Source of the DNA: an uncultured Acidobacteriota bacterium
GTDB taxonomy: Bacteria > Acidobacteriota > UBA6911 > CAINFC01
Length of the DNA: 37,841 bases
Assembly: GCA_903847975.1 (NCBI GenBank)
Contig: CAINFC010000238.1
Location: 1 to 37,841 of the forward strand
Reading direction: 5' to 3'
Positions 19,003 to 25,941 of the stretch are shown here, piece after piece (position 1 is the first letter of the stretch; each line of letters begins with the position of its first letter). A model generated the notes under the pieces. The model was not told the DNA's origin and ran no database searches. It saw only the letters and a list, made by a program, of their open reading frames with translations. Both the position numbers and the translations under genes were made by a program.

Positions 19003-21033
19003 CTACTCTACGACCAGAATTCCATGGACTTCCAACCGGGGAACCACTGCCGACAGAGTCCCATCCTTCCAGGACCAGCGCACCGTGTCGCCTTGCGGCT
19101 CCCAGCGAACATGCCCCGGTTTCCGGCCGACCCTCAGCCTGACCGTAACCGGACCTGTGGGGGGAACGAAATCGGTAAAATGATACCGTTCCGGAATCGG
19201 CATGTTGGCCCGGTTGAGAAGATGAAGGGTCAGCGGCCCCGTCGGAGCCCGCCGCAGCGAGATATCCACGGTTGGCGGGCCGTCCACCCGGACAGCCGGA
19301 TCGGGAAACAGTTCCTGCATGACCTGTCCCCAGAGACTCCGGAGTGCCGGGTGGTGACCGTAGTAGAAATGAGCCGACAGAGGCCCGAAGGCGGCAGCAA
19401 TTTTCCCTTCCCCCTCCGGCTTGACGGATAGGGCTACGTCCCCCGTTTTCCGCTGATCCCGTGTCGGATAGCGCCAGGCCAGGGCCCGGGCTCCCTGCAG
19501 TTCGACCTTCTGCCACTCGCCCTCAGCGTTGACCACTCCTCCCGGTGCGGCCAGCTCGGCATTTTGCTTCGAGGGTGAGCCCTGCAGGGCGACGCCGAGA
19601 ACGTCGGGAAACAGCCGCGCCGATTTTTCCCCAGCCAGGAAGAGCGAGCCTCCCTGGCGCACGTAGCCCAGCAGCTTTTGCCGAAAGCCATCCTCCAGCC
19701 TCTGGGCGTTGGGAACGACGACAACCGGGTATTCCGCAAGGCGATCCCGGATCTGGTGCTCCGCCAGGACATCCACCGAATAGTGCAGTTCCAGAAGGGC
19801 ATGAACCGCTCCCTGCAGCTCGTCGTATTCCCTTCCCGGGCTGTGCAGAGCATCGGACAGTTCCATGAGCGAATCGGTCGACAGCAGCACTGCAACCTGG
19901 GGAATGCTCGTGCTTTTATGGCTCCACTTCTGCCGTTCCCGGCAAAAGCGGCCCACCTCGCTCAACTGGTCGATTATGCCGGGAGCGAGGTATCCGCTGC
20001 GCGTCGGAGTGTGGTAAACCTGGAACCCCCCGCCCTGCATGAGGACGACGGCGGCCTCCTGCTGCAGGTGCACCGTCGGCTTCAGGCTCCAGCCGCTGAT
20101 CCGGCTTTTGTCAAATCCCCAGGCCATCAGGTCCCACGGCATGCCTGTGGATGCCAGGTAGCGGGCGTCCAGCCGCGCCCGGTCCACCGAATTGGATGCG
20201 GAATAGTCACCGGATAAAAAATCCAGCCGCGCCACTACCGGCTTCGGAGCCAGGGTGGTGTACATCCAGTTGCTGGTCAGCTGCGCCTCCGGCCGCCAGG
20301 AGTGCAATGCATCCACCCAGTGCGCCAGGTAGCGCTCGAAAGCCTGCCGGTGAAACTGCTTCCACTCCTGCCAGTGCGGATCCTCTTTCCGGCGCGGCGC
20401 CTCCTGGAAGCCGGTGGCCCGCTTCCAGGAATCCAGCGCCGCCGCGGAATAATCCCACTTGGCGGCCCAGCACTCCCCGTCCACCCAGGCGCCGTCCAGA
20501 TCATAGGACGAAATCGCTTCCTTCAACTGGGGAATCAGCAACCGGTCCACATAGGGTCCGAACACGCTGGTAATATCCTTGTCTTTCTTCCCTTCGGCAT
20601 CGACCCGGGCCCATTCGGGATGCTCCTCCAGCGCCTTGGTGTCCCACACCCCGGAATAGTGGATATACAGCCCAATTCCTTTTTCCCGCGTGGCTTTGCG
20701 CCAATAGGCCAGGCTGTCCCGGACGATCCCCGGCGATGGCCAGCCCACCTTGCTGGGATAGCCGGTATATCCGGCATGTCCCTTGCAATCGTACTGCACA
20801 TAATCCGGCCGGACGCGATCCAGAAAAGTGCGAAGCATTTCCTCGGTAATCGCCGCTCCAAGTTCCGTATCCTTGTCGTTGGGGTGAAGGTCCAGATGCA
20901 CTCCCCAGAACGAATCCTTGCGAGGCAGCGGCTTCCGGATGGTTTCCGCCGCTGCCGGGATGGCCATATATCCCAATAAAAACAGAACCGCCGCTCCTTG
21001 GTAAATCCGTTGGGAACTAGATTGGTATCGCAT
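19003..21033 (-). CDS. Secreted glycosidase-like protein with GATase-like domain
   Basis: A 676-residue exported protein. The signal peptide (MRYQSSSQRIYQGAAVLFLL...AIPAAAE) spans residues 1-30. Residues about 40-330 look like a TIM barrel: WGVHLDLHPND, YVQYDCKGHAGYTGYPS, GIGLYIHYSGVWD, and YDLDGAWVDGECWA (177-190) in which D185 or E187 sit where related fucosidase- and galactosidase-like enzymes place a catalytic acid. Residues from about 400 onward contain YPVVVVPNAQRLEDGFRQ and YVRQGGSLFLAGE, typical of the beta-galactosidase trimerisation (GATase-like) domain; the end is beta-rich. I start at ATG 21033 with CAGGA 8 bases upstream; the longer frame adds 48 residues without a signal and leads into the divergent gene's region. 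Substrate unknown. The GT-C-like gene follows immediately. Confidence 0.72.
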   Translation of the reverse strand: MRYQSSSQRIYQGAAVLFLLGYMAIPAAAETIRKPLPRKDSFWGVHLDLHPNDKDTELGAAITEEMLRTFLDRVRPDYVQYDCKGHAGYTGYPSKVGWPSPGIVRDSLAYWRKATREKGIGLYIHYSGVWDTKALEEHPEWARVDAEGKKDKDITSVFGPYVDRLLIPQLKEAISSYDLDGAWVDGECWAAKWDYSAAALDSWKRATGFQEAPRRKEDPHWQEWKQFHRQAFERYLAHWVDALHSWRPEAQLTSNWMYTTLAPKPVVARLDFLSGDYSASNSVDRARLDARYLASTGMPWDLMAWGFDKSRISGWSLKPTVHLQQEAAVVLMQGGGFQVYHTPTRSGYLAPGIIDQLSEVGRFCRERQKWSHKSTSIPQVAVLLSTDSLMELSDALHSPGREYDELQGAVHALLELHYSVDVLAEHQIRDRLAEYPVVVVPNAQRLEDGFRQKLLGYVRQGGSLFLAGEKSARLFPDVLGVALQGSPSKQNAELAAPGGVVNAEGEWQKVELQGARALAWRYPTRDQRKTGDVALSVKPEGEGKIAAAFGPLSAHFYYGHHPALRSLWGQVMQELFPDPAVRVDGPPTVDISLRRAPTGPLTLHLLNRANMPIPERYHFTDFVPPTGPVTVRLRVGRKPGHVRWEPQGDTVRWSWKDGTLSAVVPRLEVHGILVVE

Positions 21034-21144
21034 ATTCCTTTTCCTGTCGCTGTAACCCGCTCTGCCGGCAATAACCCGCCATTCTCCTTCAGCCATCCCC
21101 TTGCATCTTGACGGCGCATGGGGAATCATTTTGGCTGCTTTGCC

Positions 21145-21153
21145 ATTGTAGCA
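21145..21153 (-). promoter_or_regulatory. Candidate extended -10 for the secreted glycosidase-like gene
   Basis: On the minus strand TGCTACAAT (21153-21145) fits an extended -10 (TGnTATAAT) in the 179-base divergent spacer. The expected -35 position (GTCCAT) is poor, so confidence is low. No convincing plus-strand promoter for the GH172 gene was found in the same spacer. Confidence 0.35.
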
Positions 21154-21212
21154 TGTTTGTTTTTCACATGGACTCATTTCACCCAGAGGAAAATGGAAAG
21201 AAAGGAACTGCG

Positions 21213-22379
21213 ATGAAAAAATGCGCCTTGTTACTCACCGCCATCCTGCTGGTGTCCTCGCTTTCTGCGGTCCAATTGCTGTTCGCCCAAAGTGAGGATT
21301 CCAAATTCAACGGATTGCATATGAACCTTGGAAATCTCTCCCGCCTTTCCAAGGCCAAAACCCGCTCCATCAGCCCGGAAAATTTCACCGGAGAAAAGGG
21401 GAAGGCGGGAATGGCTGTGGAAGGCACCGGATCCAAGGCGGCCCGCGACCTGGGGCAGGGCTGGAAAATATCCCCCTCGGTCCGCATCCAGCCCAAGCAG
21501 GTGTTCACTCTGGCGGAAATCCAGGGTAGCGGCGCGATTCAGCACATCTGGATGACCCCCACCGGCCGCTGGCGATTTTCCATCCTGCGCATGTACTGGG
21601 ACGGAGAAACGACTCCATCCGTGGAAGTGCCGGTCGGAGACTTCTTTGCCGCCGGGTGGGGCAAGTACGCCCAGATTTCCTCTCTCGCGGTCTGCGTCAA
21701 TCCCGGCAGCGCCTTTAACAGCTACTGGGAAATGCCCTTCCGCAAATCGGCCCGGATCACCATGGAAAACATCGACGAAGAGCCCATGACGCTCTACTAC
21801 CAGATCGATTACGCGCTTACCGTGCTGGAACCGGATGTCGCCTACTTCCACGCCCAGTTCCGCCGGACCAATCCGCTGCCGCTGAAGACCGATTACCTGA
21901 TCCTCGACGGGGTCAAAGGCTGGGGTCATTATGTCGGGACCTATCTGGCCTGGGGCGTAAACAACAACGGCTGGTGGGGCGAAGGGGAAATCAAGTTCTT
22001 CATGGACGGCGACACCAAGTTTCCGACGATCTGCGGCACCGGCACGGAAGACTATTTTTGCGGCTCCTACAACTTTGAAAACAAGGAGACCCGGCGCTAC
22101 CAGGAATTTACTACTCCTTACACCGGCCTGGCCCAGGTCATTCGTCCGGACGGACTATACGAATCGCAGCAGCGGTTCGGACTTTACCGCTGGCACATTA
22201 CCGACCCCATCCGGTTCGAAAAGGACCTGAAGGTCACCATCCAGGCTCTGGGCTGGAGATCCGGAGGGCGCTATCTGCCGCTGCAGGATGACATTTCCTC
22301 TGTGGCCTTCTGGTATCAGTCGGAGCCGCACGCCGCATTTCCCAGGCTGCCGGACAAGGACTACCTGGAAATTCAGTAA
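21213..22379 (+). CDS. Secreted GH172 (DUF2961) family protein
   Basis: A 388-residue exported protein of the DUF2961 family, now glycoside hydrolase family 172, whose characterised members act on arabinofuranosides and difructose dianhydride I. A signal peptide covers residues 1-25. The first jelly-roll part includes IQHIWMTPTGRWRFSILRMYWDGE and VPVGDFFAAGWG; the second holds WWGEGEIKFFMDGD (about 254-267) and GTGTEDYFCGSY (275-286), whose Glu residues (E257/E259 and E279) match the conserved catalytic region. ATG 21213 is preceded by AGGA at 6 bases; the longer frame has no ribosome site and buries the signal peptide. It is divergent from the other glycosidase-like gene and convergent, with 8 bases between, to the nitrilase-family gene. 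The exact substrate is not predictable. Confidence 0.88.
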   Translation: MKKCALLLTAILLVSSLSAVQLLFAQSEDSKFNGLHMNLGNLSRLSKAKTRSISPENFTGEKGKAGMAVEGTGSKAARDLGQGWKISPSVRIQPKQVFTLAEIQGSGAIQHIWMTPTGRWRFSILRMYWDGETTPSVEVPVGDFFAAGWGKYAQISSLAVCVNPGSAFNSYWEMPFRKSARITMENIDEEPMTLYYQIDYALTVLEPDVAYFHAQFRRTNPLPLKTDYLILDGVKGWGHYVGTYLAWGVNNNGWWGEGEIKFFMDGDTKFPTICGTGTEDYFCGSYNFENKETRRYQEFTTPYTGLAQVIRPDGLYESQQRFGLYRWHITDPIRFEKDLKVTIQALGWRSGGRYLPLQDDISSVAFWYQSEPHAAFPRLPDKDYLEIQ

Positions 22380-22387
22380 AGGGCCTG

Positions 22388-23254
22388 TTACTCGGGCTTC
22401 AGGCCGGCCCGGGCCTTCACTTCGGCAATCATGGCCGGCCAGTATTTAGCCAGAAACGGCGGCTGTTTCAGGCTGTCTTCCAGGTAGGAGCGGTCGGCGC
22501 GAGACAGGTCCAGCACCGCGGTGATCATCTCCTCCTGGTAGAAGCCGGCTTCTGCCAGGGGAATGCCTCCGGGCTCCCGCAGGAAGGATGCCCCGCTGGA
22601 AGTCTGCTTTCCGTCCGGAGACTGGCCCACCGTGTTGGCCACGCAGTGAAAGATGCGGGTGTTGGGCCCCACCGGTTGCTGAGCGCGGCCGGCGGTCCGT
22701 TTCCAGCAGACCGCTTCGATTTCGTCGGAGCTGCAGGAGGGATGAAACAGGATCTGAGCACCAGCCATGGCGGGCAGGCGGTAAAGCTCCGGGTGCCGGC
22801 CGTCGCGACAGATAACCAGAGTACACAGGATCCCGTCGATCTCGAAGAGCGAGAGCTTGTCCCCTCCACGGCAGTAGCGGACCTCATCCCTGCCGGCCAT
22901 GTTCACCTTGGCATACTCGTGAACGATCCGCCCATCTGGATCGATGACATGGGCCAGATTCAATAAGCGGTCTGCCGTCGGCTGCAGGCTGCCGACAATT
23001 GCCCAGATGCGGTGCTCCCGGGCCGCATGGCAAACCTGCTGCAGGGCATCCTGGATCCGCGCCGCTTCCAGCGTTACCGCATAAGGAAAATAATAGCTGG
23101 TCAGGCAGGCTTCCGGGAACAGTACGACCCGGCTTCCCTCGCGGGCAGCCATTTCCAGATAACGAAGCGTACTGGCCAGATTCCTCTCCAGCGATGTCGC
23201 CCAGTGCAGCTGCACGCAGGAAACCTGGAGGACCTTGGATTCCGATGAAGTCAT
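22388..23254 (-). CDS. Nitrilase-family carbon-nitrogen hydrolase
   Basis: A 288-residue cytoplasmic amidase of the nitrilase superfamily. The catalytic triad is complete: E48 in LFPEA, K116 in YAKVN, and C149 in VICRDGRHPE. The family usually cleaves amides or carbamoyl groups (N-carbamoyl amines, omega-amides, deaminated glutathione). The segment AQILFHPSCSSDEIE after the Cys fits the superfamily fold. GGAG lies 8 bases before the ATG. It is the last gene of a minus-strand run and follows the Hyi-like isomerase gene by 45 bases, sharing its promoter. The substrate cannot be told from sequence. Confidence 0.88.
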   Translation of the reverse strand: MTSSESKVLQVSCVQLHWATSLERNLASTLRYLEMAAREGSRVVLFPEACLTSYYFPYAVTLEAARIQDALQQVCHAAREHRIWAIVGSLQPTADRLLNLAHVIDPDGRIVHEYAKVNMAGRDEVRYCRGGDKLSLFEIDGILCTLVICRDGRHPELYRLPAMAGAQILFHPSCSSDEIEAVCWKRTAGRAQQPVGPNTRIFHCVANTVGQSPDGKQTSSGASFLREPGGIPLAEAGFYQEEMITAVLDLSRADRSYLEDSLKQPPFLAKYWPAMIAEVKARAGLKPE

Positions 23255-23299
23255 AATCTTTTCTCCGCGCCCCCCTGAGGCAGGAGCAGCATGCCCCGT

Positions 23300-24217
23300 T
23301 TATACATCGCAGATATCGATGGACTGCCGCAGCGAGGCCAGTAGATCCTCGCGCCGCGGGACGAATTCCTGACCTACAAACCCTTTGTAACCCGTCTCGA
23401 CGATGGCTTTCATAACCGCCGGGTAGAAGATCTCCTGGCTTTCGTCAATTTCGTTGCGCCCGGGATTCCCTCCGGTGTGAAAGTGACCGATCCAGGAAAT
23501 GTTTTCCCGGATGTTGCGGATCAGGTCGCCTTCCATGATTTGCATATGGTAGATGTCATAGAGCAGCTTGAGCCGCTCCGACCCGACGCGGCGGCAGACC
23601 TCCGCCCCCCAGGAGGTGTGATCCGCCATGTAATCTTTGTGGTTCACTTTGCTGTTGAGCAGTTCCAGGATGACGGTCACCCGGTTTTTCTCGGCAATCG
23701 GCACCAGCTTTTTCAATCCCTGGACACAATTTTCCAGGCCTTCCTCATTGCTCATTCCCCTGCGGTTGCCGGAGAAGGTAATGATGTTGGGAAAGCCGTT
23801 GGCGGCAACTTCCGGAATCGCCTTTTCGAACCTGTCCAGCAAGTCCTGGTGATGCTCCACCCGGTTCCATCCGTAATCGATCCGGTCCGGACCGTTGCAC
23901 ATGGCGCAAATCAAGCCCGCCTTGCGCACCGCTTCCCAGCGATTGGCTGCCAGCAGCTCCACGGATTCCAGGCCGATGCGGGCGCACTCGCGGCAAAAAT
24001 CCTCAAAGCTCATGATGGCGGCTTTGTCCTTGCCGGGGTCGAACAGTCTGGCATAGCACCAGGCGGAGACGGAGTGGCGAATATTTCCTTTCCGCCTGGT
24101 CGGCGGAGACGGCTGCCAGGAGCTTGCGGCACCTCCCGACAGGAATTCCCCCCGGATCATGGCACCACCGCCGATCATGGCACCCAAAGCCCTGCGCCTC
24201 CTGATTGGGTCGTTCAT
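23300..24217 (-). CDS. Hydroxypyruvate isomerase-like sugar isomerase/epimerase, Tat-type leader
   Basis: A 305-residue TIM-barrel protein of the xylose isomerase-like (AP endonuclease 2) superfamily, nearest in pattern to hydroxypyruvate isomerase. Probable metal ligands are E185 (ILELLN), D221 (LLYDIYHMQ), H247 (IGHFHTGGNPGRNE) and E284 (VGQEF). The N-terminus MNDPIRRRRALGAMIGGGAM resembles a Tat signal with an Arg cluster, which is common for such proteins in Acidobacteriota, so it may work outside the cytoplasm. ATG 24217 has GGAGG about 10 bases upstream and a consensus promoter behind that; the longer frame runs through both. The nitrilase-family gene follows. The true substrate may be an unusual sugar rather than hydroxypyruvate. 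Confidence 0.8.
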   Translation of the reverse strand: MNDPIRRRRALGAMIGGGAMIRGEFLSGGAASSWQPSPPTRRKGNIRHSVSAWCYARLFDPGKDKAAIMSFEDFCRECARIGLESVELLAANRWEAVRKAGLICAMCNGPDRIDYGWNRVEHHQDLLDRFEKAIPEVAANGFPNIITFSGNRRGMSNEEGLENCVQGLKKLVPIAEKNRVTVILELLNSKVNHKDYMADHTSWGAEVCRRVGSERLKLLYDIYHMQIMEGDLIRNIRENISWIGHFHTGGNPGRNEIDESQEIFYPAVMKAIVETGYKGFVGQEFVPRREDLLASLRQSIDICDV

Positions 24218-24262
24218 TTTTGCTTTCCCTCCTGAAAAATAAAGCAATTCCTTTTTAACGGG

Positions 24263-24292
24263 AATATAATTCCGAACGAAGAGCACTGTCAA
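24263..24292 (-). promoter_or_regulatory. Sigma70-type promoter for the isomerase-nitrilase genes
   Basis: On the minus strand TTGACA (24292-24287), an 18-base spacer and TATATT (24268-24263) precede the isomerase start at 24217; TTATAT with a 17-base spacer is an equally good -10. The -35 is a perfect match. It suggests that these two genes are expressed separately from the iorB-led genes upstream. Confidence 0.7.
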
Positions 24293-24301
24293 ATGAGATA
24301 A

Positions 24302-25000
24302 TTATTCCCTGTTTCGGGAGGCCGCCCGATCGCTGCCCGCCAGCAGGTCGCTTACCCGGACCAGCGTAAAGCCCCGCCGGCGAAGGCCGGACACAATTTC
24401 CGGAAGCGCCTCCGCGGTGTGCCATCCGCGGCCGTTGACATGAAAAACAATAACCGAACCGCCTTTGGCCTGGCGGACCACGTAATCGGCCAGCTCCCTG
24501 GCGTCAATCCCGGGGTCCGGATCTCCGGAAGCCAAGTCATACTGAATTGTGGTCAGGCCGAGCTGCGCCGCCACCCCGACCAGGCGCGTGTCCCATTCGC
24601 CAAAAGGCGGACGGAAAAGGGGTGCCCGGCCGGCCCCCAACGCAGCCAGCAGTCTCTCTGTCGCCTCCAGCTCCTTCCTAATATCCGGATCAACCATTGC
24701 CGTCAGGTGAGGGTGAGAAAAGCTGTGGTTCCCCAGCTCGAAAAGAGCCTCCTGCGCCAGCTCCCTGGCCTTGGCAGGCTCCGATTGCATCCACTTGCCG
24801 CTCAGGAAAAAAGTGGCCGGGGTGCGTGACGTTTTCAGAAACAGGACAATCTCCTCATCCCATCCTCCGCCGGACCTGGTGGGACAGGCATCAAAGGTCA
24901 AAGCCACCTCTTTCCCCGCCCGATCGCCATGAAAAAACGGGGACGGCTGGGCCAGCGCCGATCCGAAACAAAGGAGGAACAAAAAAACCGGTCCCTTCAT
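24302..25000 (-). CDS. Secreted polysaccharide deacetylase (CE4/NodB domain)
   Basis: A 232-residue exported protein with a signal peptide (MKGPVFLFLLCFGSALA) and a single NodB-homology domain, expected to remove N- or O-acetyl groups from envelope or extracellular glycans. Motif 1 is TFDACPT: the catalytic-base D37 is present but the neighbouring metal-binding Asp of the usual TFDD is Ala38. Motif 2 is H92-S-F-S-H96, motif 3 RPPFGEWD, and the late VIVFHVNG supplies the motif-5 His. Loss of one metal ligand leaves activity uncertain; several CE4 members with TFDA exist. The ATG follows the stop of the PLC-like gene as TAGCATG, so translation is coupled. No promoter of its own is seen. Confidence 0.88.
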   Translation of the reverse strand: MKGPVFLFLLCFGSALAQPSPFFHGDRAGKEVALTFDACPTRSGGGWDEEIVLFLKTSRTPATFFLSGKWMQSEPAKARELAQEALFELGNHSFSHPHLTAMVDPDIRKELEATERLLAALGAGRAPLFRPPFGEWDTRLVGVAAQLGLTTIQYDLASGDPDPGIDARELADYVVRQAKGGSVIVFHVNGRGWHTAEALPEIVSGLRRRGFTLVRVSDLLAGSDRAASRNRE

Positions 25001-25001
25001 G

Positions 25002-25937
25002 CTACGGCAACCGGAGGGCCTTCCCGCCGGACTTTCCCTCCTGCCGCCGAAGGAACTGCCCCAGTCCCGGGTGGTCGTCGCTGTTTAGAAAATCAACCCC
25101 GGACTCCCAGAGCTCCCGCCATACGGTTTCCCTTTCCGGGGAAGTTTTATCGGGAGTGGCCCAGAAGCGAACCCATCTTCCCCTGGAGTGCGACTGCCGG
25201 ATGATATCCTGCAACCGCCTCCGCTCCTCCGCCGGGATGGGGCCTGCGCCCCGCCACTTGAAGTTTTTCTCCCAGGTATCGCTGATCATGGGGATCAGAT
25301 CGGCGGAGTCGGAGGAAGTCAAATCGGTCAGCCGGCCGTCCATGCCGGCATAGCGGATTTTTTCGGCCTTCATCAGCTCGTAGGGTCGATTCCCCGAGAC
25401 GATCACCTGGACGGCTCCCTCCTTTTTCCCTTGCGGGCCGTAGAACGTCAGGATATCGGCGTAGGATTTCAAAACCTTCCGAAGCGCCTGGTAGGTGGGA
25501 ACCGCGTCGGTCTTGATGTCGATGAGCAGCAGTTGCACAGGCCCGCCGCGGAGGACACGGCCCTGGTTCTCCCGGACGAGCTTGCGCAAGGGCTCGAGAT
25601 ACATGCCTTCCAGGGTGCGGTCCGGTCTCACGTCCTTGGCGTCATGGCTCACCAGGAGCTTTCCCTTCACCAGGTGGATGTCCGCCTCGACCCCGGTGAA
25701 CCCGTGATCCAGCGCATCCCACAGAGGGCGGGCGTGCATATAATCGTTATGGGAATGAGCGTTGCCCAGAGGCCGGGGAGCGGGAGTCTGCCCGAGGGCT
25801 GGCAAACCGTGGACGGCAACCCCGAACAATATGGAGAAAACCGCCCACGCCATCCTCCGGGGATGAATCCACCGGGAAACGCAGCCACTTGTTTTCGGCA
25901 GGAGAGCAGGAATCAGACTTTTGAGTGTGGATTTCAT
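25002..25937 (-). CDS. PLC/glycerophosphodiesterase-like secreted protein
   Basis: A 311-residue TIM-barrel phosphodiesterase-like protein, probably exported: a basic N-terminus and a hydrophobic stretch at about 29-48 end near ALGQ. The catalytic pattern of the PLC/GDPD superfamily is visible as H61-S-H63-N-D65 (HSHNDY), then GVEADIH with E84 and D86, and VSHDA with H98. The HSHNDY wording resembles the Aim6-like branch. It should act on a phosphodiester such as a glycerophosphodiester or phosphoinositide, but the natural substrate of this branch is not established. It lies 4 bases after the ADP-forming synthetase gene and is coupled to the deacetylase gene that follows. Confidence 0.78.
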   Translation of the reverse strand: MKSTLKSLIPALLPKTSGCVSRWIHPRRMAWAVFSILFGVAVHGLPALGQTPAPRPLGNAHSHNDYMHARPLWDALDHGFTGVEADIHLVKGKLLVSHDAKDVRPDRTLEGMYLEPLRKLVRENQGRVLRGGPVQLLLIDIKTDAVPTYQALRKVLKSYADILTFYGPQGKKEGAVQVIVSGNRPYELMKAEKIRYAGMDGRLTDLTSSDSADLIPMISDTWEKNFKWRGAGPIPAEERRRLQDIIRQSHSRGRWVRFWATPDKTSPERETVWRELWESGVDFLNSDDHPGLGQFLRRQEGKSGGKALRLP

Positions 25938-25941
25938 AAGC

